Of a stretch of 64,000 nt of DNA, positions 24,442 to 35,213 are shown piece after piece (positions within the stretch are counted from its first letter, which is position 1; the number at the start of each line of letters is the position of its first letter). The notes under the pieces were generated by a model, which saw nothing but the letters and a program-made list of their open reading frames with translations, made no database searches and had not been told where the DNA came from. Origin of the DNA: Micromonospora okii (lineage in GTDB: Bacteria > Actinomycetota > Actinomycetes > Mycobacteriales > Micromonosporaceae); contig NZ_BBZF01000023.1 in the NCBI RefSeq assembly GCF_020884795.1, positions 1 through 64,000 on the forward strand, given 5' to 3'. The translations under genes were made by a program, and so were the position numbers.

Positions 24442-25481
24442 GCGCGGAGGGCGCGGGGGGAGTGGGCGGCGCGGGCCACCCGGGTGCCCGCGTACGTGAC
24501 GCCGCCGCGCAGCACCCGGTCGGCGACGGCCAGCCAGGAGCAGACGCCGCGCTCCAGGAGCCACAGGGGGGCGGCCAGGGCGGTGGTGCGGGGGAAGACG
24601 GCCGCCCCGCCGGCCCGTCGGCGGCCGACCTCGGCCAGCGCCACCACGGCCGACGCCGCGCCGAGCAGCAGCCCGGGGCGGCGGGTCGCCAGCGCGGTCG
24701 CCACGGCGGGCAGCACCGCCAGCGAGACCGCGAGCCGCGCCGGCTGGGCCAGGTCGTCGTACGCTTGGCGGACCCGCTGCCCCCGGAAGTGCGCGGTGTC
24801 CGGCGGCAGCCGCCGCACGTGCAGCCAGCGCGGGGCGGCGTCCCTCCCGCCGTACGCGCGCACGGTGCGGACCAGCTCCAGGTTCTCGAAGAGCACGTCG
24901 GGGTCGTAGCCGCCCATGGCGACGAAGGTGCTGCGGCGCACCGCCAGGGTGCCCGGCCAGTCCGCGCCGAGGGCCCGGTTGAGCAGGGTCCGGCCGCTGT
25001 CCCACCAGGCGTGCCAGGGCAGCGGGTCGAAGTAGTTCTGCGGGCGGACCAGGTCCACGGTGTCCAGCAGCCTGTGCGCGGCGCGCAGCCCCGCCTCGTC
25101 GTACCGGACGTCGTCGTCGGCGATCACCACGTGCTCGTGCCGGGCCAGCGCGACGCCGGTGAGCACCCCGAGGACCTTGCCGTTGACGCCGCGCAGCGCC
25201 GGGTCCGGGGCGACGTGCCGGACCAGGCCGCGCCAGGCGGCGGCGTGCCGGGCGAAGAGCTCCGGGGCGGAGCCGTCGACCACGGTGACGTCGACGAGCC
25301 CGCGCAGCCCGCGCAGGTAGCCGGTCAGCTCGGCCAGGCCGGCGTCGTCGGCCCAGCGCAGCGGCAGGACGTACTCCACGGGGAGCCGGGGCCGCAGGTC
25401 CGGGCCGCCGGCGGTCGCGGCCGGCGCGCCGGGAGGGTCGCCGCCCGCCCGCCCCGCCGGGGTACGGGCCGGGGCGCTCAC
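24408..25481 (-). CDS. Glycosyltransferase, GT2-like, with C-terminal membrane helices
   Basis: A 357-residue protein. The GT-A-type core has VTVVDGSAPELF early, NGKVLGVLTGVALARHEHVVIADDDVRY with the nucleotide-sugar/metal DxD (ADDDV), and GGYDPDVLFENLELVRTVRAYGG as acceptor-side motif. Two hydrophobic segments follow (LAVSLAVLPAVATALATR, LLLGAASAVVALAEV), suggesting membrane attachment. The last nine residues (KGTLLTPEV) come from hairpin repeat copy 3, so the original stop was probably lost. The GTG overlaps the methyltransferase stop (GTGA). It is the third gene of the P450-methyltransferase-glycosyltransferase operon, whose product is unknown. Confidence 0.88.
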   Translation of the reverse strand: MSAPARTPAGRAGGDPPGAPAATAGGPDLRPRLPVEYVLPLRWADDAGLAELTGYLRGLRGLVDVTVVDGSAPELFARHAAAWRGLVRHVAPDPALRGVNGKVLGVLTGVALARHEHVVIADDDVRYDEAGLRAAHRLLDTVDLVRPQNYFDPLPWHAWWDSGRTLLNRALGADWPGTLAVRRSTFVAMGGYDPDVLFENLELVRTVRAYGGRDAAPRWLHVRRLPPDTAHFRGQRVRQAYDDLAQPARLAVSLAVLPAVATALATRRPGLLLGAASAVVALAEVGRRRAGGAAVFPRTTALAAPLWLLERGVCSWLAVADRVLRGGVTYAGTRVARAAHSPRALRARKGTLLTPEV

Positions 25482-26215
25482 GCCGCCTCCGGCATCCGGT
25501 AGACGCTCACGTGGGCGCGGCTGTCGTCGGTGAACGGGCCGCCGGCCCAGTCCGCCCAGCGGCTCTCCCGGGTCATCCCGGCGAGCTGCGCCATCAGGTC
25601 CAGCTCGGCGGGCCAGGCGTAGCGGTGGTTGGCGGGCAGCAGGCGCGTACCGGAGTCGGTGATCCGGATCTTGGTGGTGGTCATCCGCTGCTCGGCCGGG
25701 TGCAGCAGGGCCGCCTCCAGCAGCACCTCGTCCCCGGCCACCCGCACCGGCCGCAGGGCCGCGCCGGCCCGGAACGCCCCCGGGTCGGGCACCCACGCCT
25801 CGACCACGAACCGCCCGCCGGGCCGCAGGTGGGCGGCGGCGTTGCGGAAGCAGGCCACCTGGGCGGCCTGGTCGGGCAGCGCGAAGATCGTGTTGAAGGC
25901 GAGCACCACCAGCGCGTACGCGCCGGGCACCCGGGTCCGCGCGAAGTCGCCGACGGCCACCTCGATCCGCTCCCCACCGGGCTTGGCCCGCAGCCCGGCG
26001 GCCATCTCCGGCGATCCCTCGATGCCGGCGACGGCCAGCCCCCGCGCGAGCAGGGGCAGCGCCAGCCGGCCGGTGCCGATGCCGAACTCGCAGACTCCCC
26101 CGCCGTCGGCGAGCGCGGCGAGCCGCTCCACGGCCGCGTCGGTGTCCAGGTGGGCGTACGTCTCGTCGTAGACGTCGGCGATCCGCCGGCCGTACTCGCT
26201 GGCGTCGAAGGGCAT
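25478..26215 (-). CDS. Class I SAM-dependent methyltransferase
   Basis: A 245-residue protein. Rossmann motif I is VCEFGIGTGRLALPLLARG, the acidic motif II is VAGIEGSPEMAAGLRAK, then VAVGDFA and a post-II segment LVVLAFNTIFALPDQ. It begins DASEYGRRIADVYDETYAHL, typical of methyltransferases linked to specialised metabolism. The acceptor is unknown. The ATG at 26215 has AGGAGG close upstream, preferred over upstream in-frame starts. It is 96 bp after the P450 and overlaps the glycosyltransferase start. Confidence 0.92.
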   Translation of the reverse strand: MPFDASEYGRRIADVYDETYAHLDTDAAVERLAALADGGGVCEFGIGTGRLALPLLARGLAVAGIEGSPEMAAGLRAKPGGERIEVAVGDFARTRVPGAYALVVLAFNTIFALPDQAAQVACFRNAAAHLRPGGRFVVEAWVPDPGAFRAGAALRPVRVAGDEVLLEAALLHPAEQRMTTTKIRITDSGTRLLPANHRYAWPAELDLMAQLAGMTRESRWADWAGGPFTDDSRAHVSVYRMPEAA

Positions 26216-26311
26216 CGCGCCTCCTGCTGTCGGGGTCGCCGTGCCCGCAGCAGGTGCCCGCATTCCGGCTGGTCAAACCGGCACGCCGTCTCGACGCCGC
26301 CGGGCCGGTCC

Positions 26312-27559
26312 TCAGGCGGTGCGGCGGACGTTGGCCATGAGGAAGCCGCTCGGCGGCAGCGTCGGCATCCGGCTCAGGTCGAGCGCGAGGTCCTGCGGGG
26401 GCACCTCGTAGCTCGTGGCGGTGGTCAGGTTGGCCACCGCCCGGGTGAGCAGCTCGATGGTGAGCTGCTCACCCGGGCACCGGTGCCCCGTGAGGTGGTC
26501 GCCGCCGCCCTGCGGCACCAGCGCGTACGCGTCGCCGGGCCGGCCGGCGAAGCGCTCCGGGCGGAACCGCTCCGGCTCGGGCCAGAGCGCCGCGTGGTGG
26601 TCGGTGCCGTACAGGTCGAGCAGCACCCGCCGGCCCTTCGGGAAGTGGTACCCCTGCCAGTCGAAGGAGCGGCGGACCCGCGCGGCGGCGGCCGGGAAGA
26701 ACGGGTAGTACCGGCGCACCTCCTGCACGAAGCAGGCGACGGCCTCGCCGTCCTCGCGGACCCGCTCGCGCCAGCGCGGGTGGTCGTGCAGGGCGAGCGC
26801 GGCGAAGACCACGAAGCGGGCCACGGCGACCGTGGGACGCAGCACGTTGAGCAGCTCCACGGCGGCGATCCGGCGGGGCAGCGGCGCGCCCCGCTCGTCG
26901 CGGTGCCCGGCGATCACCCGCAGCGCGCTGCCCTCCGGGGCGGGCAGGGCGCCCGAGCGGGCCCGCCGGACGACGTCGGCGGCCCACCGCTGCGCGCGGC
27001 GGCGGGCCAGCCGCCCCCGCCAGTGCCGGGGGCCGACCGCCGCCGCCGAATCGATCAGCGCGTTCATGTCGGCGGTCCGCCGGGCCACGTCGGCGGTGGC
27101 CAGCGGCACGCCGGCCCACGCGCACACCGCCCGCATCAGCATGCGGGCCACCTCGTCGTGGAGGACCACGACGCCGGCCTGCTCCCAGACGGGCAGGCGG
27201 GCGCGCCACTCGTCGTCGAAGAGCCGCCCGAGCTGCCGGACCGCCGACGGCGTCATGATCGACATGAGCATGGCCTTGCGGTCGCGGTGCGCCGGGCCGT
27301 CGAGGCTCTGCACGGCCCCCACGCCGGTCAGGGTCCGCTGCGCCCGCTTCGGCAGCCCGCCGGCCCGACGGAAGCGCTCTGCGTCGTAGAAGAGCGCCGC
27401 CGCCGCCCGGCCGCGCAGGCAGATGGTCGGTTGCAGCAGCAGCCGGGTCTGGAAGATGTCCGTGCCGTACCGGTCGCAGCGGTCGGAGATGAACCGGTAG
27501 CCCTCCCGCAGCAGGGCGAGCGTGCTGTCCGGGCTGCGGTCGACGGGGATGCTGGCCAT
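26312..27559 (-). CDS. CYP152-family cytochrome P450 (peroxygenase, fatty-acid hydroxylase type)
   Basis: A 415-residue heme protein. The heme-ligand Cys is C361 in GHRCPGEQL. The Arg-Pro pair that binds the substrate carboxylate in CYP152 enzymes is R241-P242 in LLNVLRPTVAVARFV, so the enzyme is expected to use hydrogen peroxide and fatty acids without a reductase. Residue 84 is Gln (GAVQSLDG), as in the hydroxylases P450-BS-beta and SP-alpha, rather than the His of the decarboxylase OleT. This favours alpha/beta hydroxylation (inference from family knowledge). ATG 27559 has AGGAGG upstream. First gene of an operon with a methyltransferase and a glycosyltransferase. Confidence 0.94.
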   Translation of the reverse strand: MASIPVDRSPDSTLALLREGYRFISDRCDRYGTDIFQTRLLLQPTICLRGRAAAALFYDAERFRRAGGLPKRAQRTLTGVGAVQSLDGPAHRDRKAMLMSIMTPSAVRQLGRLFDDEWRARLPVWEQAGVVVLHDEVARMLMRAVCAWAGVPLATADVARRTADMNALIDSAAAVGPRHWRGRLARRRAQRWAADVVRRARSGALPAPEGSALRVIAGHRDERGAPLPRRIAAVELLNVLRPTVAVARFVVFAALALHDHPRWRERVREDGEAVACFVQEVRRYYPFFPAAAARVRRSFDWQGYHFPKGRRVLLDLYGTDHHAALWPEPERFRPERFAGRPGDAYALVPQGGGDHLTGHRCPGEQLTIELLTRAVANLTTATSYEVPPQDLALDLSRMPTLPPSGFLMANVRRTA

Positions 27560-27667
27560 CGGACCTCCTGACGCGGCCGGCCGGCCCCCCGCCCACGCGG
27601 GCACCGACGGGGGTTGTGTCTTCCCGGCGGTGGGCGGCTGAATCCTCCCGCGCCGCGCCGGGCCGCG

Positions 27668-27753
27668 CCGGCTGGCCCTCTCGTCCGGCCAGGCAGCCCC
27701 GGCTGGCCCTCTCGCCCCGCCGGGTCGGCCGGGCGTCGCCCCGGCTGGCCCCT
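27668..27753. repeat. Three spaced direct repeats upstream of the P450
   Basis: CCGGCTGGCCCTCTCG occurs at 27668-27683 and 27699-27714, and a partial copy starts at 27741, within the 268-bp divergent region between the P450 and the gene at 27828. They could be binding sites or decayed minisatellites. Confidence 0.4.
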
Positions 27754-27827
27754 CCCGGGGCGGCGGGAAGCTGGTTGGCTGGGTCGTGGGCCGGCGGGTT
27801 GCCGGAACGACGGAGACGGGGGAGGAC

Positions 27828-28229
27828 ATGCGGGAGAACGGGTCACGGTACTGGCGTCAGCGGCGGGTGGTCGCCGCGCTCGGCGGGGGCCGGGCGGGCG
27901 GCGGGGTCGGCGGGCCGGAGCGCCCGCTGCTGGCCCCGCCCCGGCAGCGCCCGCCGCGCCGCTTCACGGTGCATCTCGGCTTCACCGCCGACGGGACGGA
28001 CCGGGCCCGCGAGCTGGCCGTCGCGTACGCCGAGGGGCTGAGCCTGCTCCGTCCCGAGCTGGCCCTCGCCTCGGCCGCGCTCTCCCCGGCCGACGCCTGG
28101 CACCGGGCCGAGCGACTGTTCTGCGGTGCGCGCGGCCCCGACGGCGAGCGCTGCGCCGACGTGGCCGGCCACCCCGGCTTCCACCACGCCCTCGGCCTCG
28201 GCGGCCTCGGCTGGGGCGACGGTGACTGA
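27828..28229 (+). CDS. Small protein of unknown function with a C-terminal Cys/His cluster
   Basis: A 133-residue protein. The N-terminal 45 residues are Arg/Gly/Pro-rich. The middle (RRFTVHLGFTADGTDRARELAVAYAEGLSLLRPEL) looks like a small alpha/beta fold. The C-terminus has C-x8-C-x5-H-x4-HH (FCGARGPDGERCADVAGHPGFHH), which could bind zinc. No family recognised. ATG at 27828 with GGGGGAGG just upstream; an in-frame ATG at 27786 lacks a ribosome site. It is convergent with the DUF397 gene across a large hairpin. Confidence 0.65.
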   Translation: MRENGSRYWRQRRVVAALGGGRAGGGVGGPERPLLAPPRQRPPRRFTVHLGFTADGTDRARELAVAYAEGLSLLRPELALASAALSPADAWHRAERLFCGARGPDGERCADVAGHPGFHHALGLGGLGWGDGD

Positions 28230-28238
28230 ACGGGAGCC

Positions 28239-28313
28239 GGGCCGTGACCGGCCGCCGGTCGCGGGCCCGCCCCTCGACGGGTCGTCCCGCCGGCCGACGC
28301 GCGGTCACGGCCC
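28239..28313. terminator. Large inverted repeat between convergent genes
   Basis: GGGCCGTGACCG (28239-28250) pairs perfectly with 28302-28313; the 51-nt loop can fold further. It lies between the stops of the 27828 gene and DUF397 and probably terminates both. Confidence 0.65.
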
Positions 28314-28326
28314 GACCGGCCGCCCC

Positions 28327-28545
28327 TCAGTCCAGGTCGAACTCGCCGTCCTGCGCGCCGGCCACGAAGGCGTCCCACTCGGCCTGGGTGAAGACGAGCA
28401 CCGGCCCGTCCGGCTCGGCCGAGTTGCGCATGCCGATCAGGTCGTCCACGAAGGCCACCTCGACCGCGCCGTCCGAGGTGTCGCCCTCGGCCCGCTGCCA
28501 AACCGCCCGGGACAGGTCGAAGTCGCCCTTGGGGTGCTGACCCAT
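28327..28545 (-). CDS. DUF397-domain protein (orphan)
   Basis: A 72-residue protein of the DUF397 family. The family signature is the GDFDLSRAVWQR start, then VEVAFVDDLIGMRNSAEPDGPVLVFTQAEWDAFVAGAQDGEFD. In streptomycetes and relatives such proteins usually sit beside an XRE-type helix-turn-helix regulator and work as a regulatory or antitoxin-like pair. Here no such regulator is adjacent. ATG 28545 is preferred over 28560 because GGAGGA lies 8 nt upstream of it. Confidence 0.9.
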   Translation of the reverse strand: MGQHPKGDFDLSRAVWQRAEGDTSDGAVEVAFVDDLIGMRNSAEPDGPVLVFTQAEWDAFVAGAQDGEFDLD

Positions 28546-28612
28546 TGTTGGTTCCTCCATCGCAGAGCGTATCGGGAAACGGGTGTGGTTCCCCGTCGGG
28601 CAGGATAAGCGG

Positions 28613-31129
<2,517 letters not shown>

Positions 31130-31232
31130 CCCGGCCCGGCCGCCCGTCCATCCCAATCCCGCCACCCGGGCCGCCGCCGTGCGGTCCGGGGGGCGGATCC
31201 GGCCGGGCGGGGCCATTGGCCGGGGCCCGGCA

Positions 31233-31238
31233 TACGAT
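31233..31238 (+). promoter_or_regulatory. -10 element for leaderless nadD
   Basis: TACGAT followed by 6 nt and the ATG at 31245, with no Shine-Dalgarno sequence. Confidence 0.5.
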
Positions 31239-31244
31239 CTTCGG

Positions 31245-31841
31245 ATGGAGGAAGACATCCGGCGGGTCGGGATCATGGGCGGCACGTTCGACCCGATCCA
31301 CCACGGTCACCTGGTCGCGGCCAGCGAGGTGGCGGACCGGTTCGGGCTGGACGAGGTCGTGTTCGTGCCGACCGGGCAGCCGTGGCAGAAGGCGGAGCAG
31401 GCCGTCACCCCGGCCGAGGACCGCTACCTCATGACGGTGATCGCCACCGCCTCGAACCCCCGGTTCCAGGTCAGCCGGGTGGACATCGACCGGGGCGGGC
31501 CGACGTACACCGTCGACACACTGCGCGACCTGCACGCCGAGTACGGCCCGAAGGTGCAGCTCTACTTCATCACCGGGGCGGACGCGCTGGAGCGCATCCT
31601 GTCCTGGAAGGATCTCGACCAGATGTTCGCCCTGGCGCACTTCGTCGGGGTGACCCGGCCCGGCTTCGAGCTCTCCGCCGCGCACCTGCCCGACGACGCG
31701 GTCAGCCTGGTCCAGGTCCCGGCCATGGCCATCTCGTCCACCGACTGCCGGGACCGGGTGGCCCGGGGAGAGCCGGTCTGGTACCTGGTGCCCGACGGTG
31801 TGGTGCAGTACATCGCGAAACGGCGCCTCTATCAGCCGTGA
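31245..31841 (+). CDS. nadD: Nicotinate-nucleotide adenylyltransferase
   Basis: Joins ATP and nicotinate mononucleotide to form deamido-NAD, 198 residues, usual length. The nucleotidyltransferase signature GGTFDPIHHGHLVAA (GxFDPxHxGH) is at residues 12-26, and the C-terminal ISSTDCRDRVARG matches the ISST/S-x-R motif, with Asp before Cys-Arg. It is followed by rsfS and a histidine phosphatase, the conserved nadD-rsfS order. Confidence 0.96.
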   Translation: MEEDIRRVGIMGGTFDPIHHGHLVAASEVADRFGLDEVVFVPTGQPWQKAEQAVTPAEDRYLMTVIATASNPRFQVSRVDIDRGGPTYTVDTLRDLHAEYGPKVQLYFITGADALERILSWKDLDQMFALAHFVGVTRPGFELSAAHLPDDAVSLVQVPAMAISSTDCRDRVARGEPVWYLVPDGVVQYIAKRRLYQP

Positions 31842-31951
31842 GCCCGCCCGGTACGCGCCCGTTCGTCCGGATAATCGACCAGAACTGACAAGTCGTCGCG
31901 TCGGCGGGTGTGAGACGCTTGGAGGGTCGCACGGTTGATCGAAGGAGAACG

Positions 31952-32362
31952 GTGACAGTTTCCGAACGCGCTCACGAGCTGGCGATGGCCGCCGCGCAGG
32001 CCGCGGCCGACAAGAAGGCGCAGGACATCGTCATCATCGACGTGGGTGACCAGCTCGCCATCACCGACGCCTTCCTGCTCGCCGCCGCCCCCAACGAGCG
32101 TCAGGTGCTGGCCATCGTCGACGCCATCGAGGAGCGGCTGCTGGAGCTGCCGGAGAAGGCCAAGCCGGTCCGGCGCGAGGGCGAGCGGGGCGGGCGCTGG
32201 GTGCTGCTCGACTACGTCGACATCGTGGTCCACGTCCAGCACACCGAGGAGCGCGAGTTCTACGCCCTCGACCGGCTCTGGAAGGACTGCCCGCAGATCC
32301 CGTTCGTGGACCGGGACCTGGTCGAGGCGGAGGCCGCCGCCGGCAACACCAGCGCCGAATGA
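31952..32362 (+). CDS. rsfS: Ribosomal silencing factor RsfS
   Basis: Iojap/DUF143 protein of 136 residues that binds L14 and blocks subunit joining when nutrients are low. Hallmarks are KKAQDIVIIDVGDQLAITDAFLLA, GRWVLLDYVDIVVHV and FYALDRLWKDCPQI. GTG 31952 has AAGGAGA closely upstream (4-nt spacing). It overlaps the next gene by ATGA. Confidence 0.97.
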   Translation: MTVSERAHELAMAAAQAAADKKAQDIVIIDVGDQLAITDAFLLAAAPNERQVLAIVDAIEERLLELPEKAKPVRREGERGGRWVLLDYVDIVVHVQHTEEREFYALDRLWKDCPQIPFVDRDLVEAEAAAGNTSAE

Positions 32363-32988
32363 CCCGACTGATCGTCTGGCGGCACGGCAACACCGACTGG
32401 AACGCCGGCGGCCGGGTGCAGGGGCAGACGGACGTGTCGCTCAACGACCTCGGCCGACAGCAGGCCGCCGCCGCCGCGCCGCTGCTCGCGGCGCTGCGTC
32501 CCGACGCGATCGTGACCAGCGACCTCAGCCGCGCCGCCGACACCGCCGCCGCCCTGGCGGCGCTGACCGGGCTGCCCGTACGCGTCGACGCCCGCCTGCG
32601 CGAGCGGCACTTCGGGCTCTGGCAGGGGCTCGCGCTCACCGAGGTGGCCGAGCGCCACCCCGACGAGTACGCGCGCTGGCGGGCCGGCGACCCCGATCCC
32701 GGATCGGGCATCGAGAGCCTCGACGACCTCGGCAAACGGATCGGCACCGCCCTCCAGGACGCGGCCGACGAGGCGCCGGGCGGCACCGTCGTGGTCGCCA
32801 CGCACGGCGCGGGGGCCCGACAGGGCTGCGGGCACCTGCTCGGCTGGGGTCACGAGGTGCTGCGGTCGTTCGGCTCCCTGAGCAACTGCCACTGGACGGA
32901 GCTGCGCCACAACGACCTTCGGGGCTGGCACTTGCGGGCGCACAACGTCGGCGTGCCCGTTGCGCAGGCACCGGCCGAGGCGGTCTGA
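32359..32988 (+). CDS. Histidine phosphatase family protein
   Basis: Phosphoglycerate-mutase-like phosphatase of 209 residues. The catalytic RHG motif lies at residues 8-10 (VWRHGNTDWN), with the phosphate-pocket Arg in SDLSRAADTA, the acid in RERHFGLWQG and the second His in VATHGAGAR. In actinobacteria the gene next to rsfS is often a GpgP/CobC-like phosphatase. The substrate cannot be told from sequence. It is translationally coupled to rsfS. Confidence 0.92.
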   Translation: MTRLIVWRHGNTDWNAGGRVQGQTDVSLNDLGRQQAAAAAPLLAALRPDAIVTSDLSRAADTAAALAALTGLPVRVDARLRERHFGLWQGLALTEVAERHPDEYARWRAGDPDPGSGIESLDDLGKRIGTALQDAADEAPGGTVVVATHGAGARQGCGHLLGWGHEVLRSFGSLSNCHWTELRHNDLRGWHLRAHNVGVPVAQAPAEAV

Positions 32989-33080
32989 GCCCGCCCGACC
33001 CCCGCCCGGCTCCGGTCGGCCGGGGTGTCGCGTCGGTCGCGGTGGGCCGCCCGCCCCGGATGGCCGGGAGAGGGATCGGC

Positions 33081-33086
33081 TAGCGT
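33081..33086 (+). promoter_or_regulatory. -10 element for leaderless DegV gene
   Basis: TAGCGT followed by 7 nt and the ATG at 33094. Confidence 0.45.
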
Positions 33087-33093
33087 GCCGGGC

Positions 33094-33960
33094 ATGCCCG
33101 TCGCGGTCGTCACCGACTCCACCGCCTACCTCCCGCCCGAGCTGGTGCGCGCGCGCCGGATCACCGTCGTCCCGCTGACGGTGGTGCTCAACGGCGCGGA
33201 GGGGCTGGAGGGCGTCGAGACGTCCCCCGAAGACGCCACCCGGGCACTGAGCGGCCGGCGGGTCTCGGTCAGCACGTCGCAGCCTTCGCCGGAGCAGTTC
33301 GCCGGGGCGTACCGCCGGCTGCTCGACGCCGGTGCCGGCGGGGTGGTGTCGGTGCACCTGTCGGCCGAGCTGTCCGGCACGGTGGAGGGGGCCCGGCTCG
33401 CCGCCGCCGAGTTCGGCGACCGGGTCGCCGTGGTCGACAGCCGCTCCACCGGAATGGGCCTCGGCTTCCCGGTCCTCGCCGCCGCCGAGGCCGCCGCCGG
33501 GGGTGCCGACCTCCCCGAGGTACGCGGGGCGGCGGTCGACGCGATCGACCGCACCACCATCTACTTCTACCTCGACACGCTGGAGTTCCTGCGCCGGGGC
33601 GGCCGGATCGGGGCCGCCGAGGCGCTGCTCGGCACCGCCCTGTCGGTGAAGCCGATCATGCACATGCCGGACGGGGCGATCGTGGTCCGGGACAAGGTGC
33701 GCACCGCCAGCCGGGGCGTTGCCCGCCTGGTCGACCTCGCCGTCGAGGCGGCCGGGGACGCCGACGTGGACCTCGCCGTGCACCACCTGGCCGCCCCGGA
33801 GCGCGCCGCCGGGCTCCTCGCGGCGCTCACCGACCGGCTCGGCGAGCGGCTCCGCTCGGCGTACGTCACGGAGGCCGGCGCGGTGATCGCCGCGCACACC
33901 GGACCGCGACTGGCCTGCGTCGTCGTGCACCGCCGCCCCGCGCCGCCCGACGCCGACTGA
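33094..33960 (+). CDS. DegV-family fatty-acid-binding protein
   Basis: A 288-residue protein that binds a fatty acid between its two domains; in firmicutes DegV (FakB) proteins present it to a kinase. Motifs are AVVTDSTAYLPPEL at the N-terminus, VSTSQPSPEQF, LSAELSGTVEGARLAA, VVDSRSTGMGLGF and FYLDTLEFLRRGGRIG. No FakA kinase is nearby. In this order it stands just before comEA, as in many actinobacteria. Confidence 0.95.
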   Translation: MPVAVVTDSTAYLPPELVRARRITVVPLTVVLNGAEGLEGVETSPEDATRALSGRRVSVSTSQPSPEQFAGAYRRLLDAGAGGVVSVHLSAELSGTVEGARLAAAEFGDRVAVVDSRSTGMGLGFPVLAAAEAAAGGADLPEVRGAAVDAIDRTTIYFYLDTLEFLRRGGRIGAAEALLGTALSVKPIMHMPDGAIVVRDKVRTASRGVARLVDLAVEAAGDADVDLAVHHLAAPERAAGLLAALTDRLGERLRSAYVTEAGAVIAAHTGPRLACVVVHRRPAPPDAD

Positions 33961-34062
33961 GCCGGGCGCTCGCCGGCCCGCACGTCGTTCGGGCGGCCGT
34001 CCCTGGTCGTCGCCCTGCTCTCCCGGCTTGACCCATAGCACACGGTGGGCATGATCAGGCGG

Positions 34063-34090
34063 TTGTCCACAGCGGCTCCCGTTGTCCACA
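34063..34090 (+). promoter_or_regulatory. Pair of perfect DnaA boxes between degV and comEA
   Basis: TTGTCCACA occurs at 34063-34071 and 34082-34090 as direct repeats 19 bp apart. The 9-mer equals the actinobacterial DnaA box consensus. The surroundings lack an AT-rich region and other boxes, so this is not an origin; it could regulate comEA or titrate DnaA. Confidence 0.55.
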
Positions 34091-34130
34091 GGTTCCGGAT
34101 GAGGGGGCCCGGGTCGTCGGCCTCCGTGCC

Positions 34131-34136
34131 TAGCCT
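34131..34136 (+). promoter_or_regulatory. -10 element for leaderless comEA
   Basis: TAGCCT followed by 6 nt and the GTG at 34143. The DnaA boxes lie 40-70 bp upstream, where they could affect this promoter. Confidence 0.45.
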
Positions 34137-34142
34137 CGCGCC

Positions 34143-35213
34143 GTGTCAGACGACGAGGAGACGGTCGTGCGGCGGCTGCGGTGGCTCGCGGCCGGCCCGG
34201 CAGCGGCCGAGGCCCCGAAGCCCCCGGCCGTGCCGATCGAGCCTTCGGCCGCGCCGACCGCTCCGGCGGACCCGGCCGTCGAGCCGCCCACAGTGGCCGC
34301 GCCACTGCCGGAGCGGCCGGCGGTGATGCCGCCGAACACGTGGCTTCCGCCGGAGGACCGGTGGCCTCCGGCGGGCGGACCGGCAGTCGAGCGGCCGGTG
34401 CCGTGGCCGGGGGAAAGGCACCCTGGCCCGGGGCGACGGGCCGCCCGCCGTTCCGAGCCGTCTTTCGTCCCCGGACTGTCCCCGAGCGACGCCACGGCGC
34501 ACCCCGGCGAGCCCGACCCCGCACCCGAGGCCGAGCCGCTGCGCTCCCGCCTGCCGGGGCCCGGCGCCTTCGACCCCGGGCGGCGCGGCGTGCGGGCGCT
34601 GGCCGCCGTCGCGGTGGCGGTGGTGCTCGGTGCCGGCTTCTGGGCGTGGCGCTCCCGGCCCCAGGCCGAGCCGGTCGCGGTGGAGGCGTCCAGCGCCGCC
34701 GTGGCGGAGGCACCCGTCGACGCGGGGGCGAAGACCGGCGGCCCGACGCCGGGCGGCGAGCTCGTGGTGGCGGTCGCCGGCAAGGTACGCCGACCCGGGC
34801 TGGTCCGCGTGCCGGCCGGTGCCCGGGTCGGCGACGCGGTGCAGGCGGCCGGGGGCGCGCTGCCGGGCGTGGACGTGGCGCTGCTCAACCCCGCCCGCAA
34901 GGTCACCGACGGCGAGCTGATCCTGGTCGGCGTCGCCGCCCCGGCGGGCCAGCCGAACGCCGCCCCGGCCGCCCCGGCCGCCCCCGGTCAGCCCGCCGGT
35001 GCGGGCGCGCCGGCCGGCGCCGGCCCGGTCAACCTGAACACCGCCACCCTCGCCCAGCTCGACGCGCTGCCCGGGGTGGGGCCGGTGCTCGCGCAGCGCA
35101 TCCTCGACCACCGCGACCGCAACGGCGGGTTCCGCTCGGTGGGTGACCTGCGTCAGGTGGAGGGCATCGGCGACGCCCGGTACGAGCAGCTCAAGGAACT
35201 GGTGACGGTGTGA
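34143..35213 (+). CDS. comEA: ComEA-like DNA-binding protein
   Basis: A 356-residue protein of the DNA-uptake apparatus. The N-terminal 140 residues are disordered and proline-rich. One transmembrane helix follows (VRALAAVAVAVVLGAGFWAW), then an outside SLBB domain (ELVVAVAGKVRRPGLVRVPAGARVGDAV). A C-terminal helix-hairpin-helix pair follows (VNLNTATLAQLDALPGVGPVLAQRILDHR and VGDLRQVEGIGDARYEQL) for DNA binding. The GTG start is supported by the -10 spacing. Its stop overlaps the GTG of comEC (GTGA). Confidence 0.95.
   Translation: MSDDEETVVRRLRWLAAGPAAAEAPKPPAVPIEPSAAPTAPADPAVEPPTVAAPLPERPAVMPPNTWLPPEDRWPPAGGPAVERPVPWPGERHPGPGRRAARRSEPSFVPGLSPSDATAHPGEPDPAPEAEPLRSRLPGPGAFDPGRRGVRALAAVAVAVVLGAGFWAWRSRPQAEPVAVEASSAAVAEAPVDAGAKTGGPTPGGELVVAVAGKVRRPGLVRVPAGARVGDAVQAAGGALPGVDVALLNPARKVTDGELILVGVAAPAGQPNAAPAAPAAPGQPAGAGAPAGAGPVNLNTATLAQLDALPGVGPVLAQRILDHRDRNGGFRSVGDLRQVEGIGDARYEQLKELVTV

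Noticed and set aside
34063..34090. Replication origin
   Set aside because: Only two DnaA boxes and no AT-rich unwinding region, dnaN or gyrase genes.
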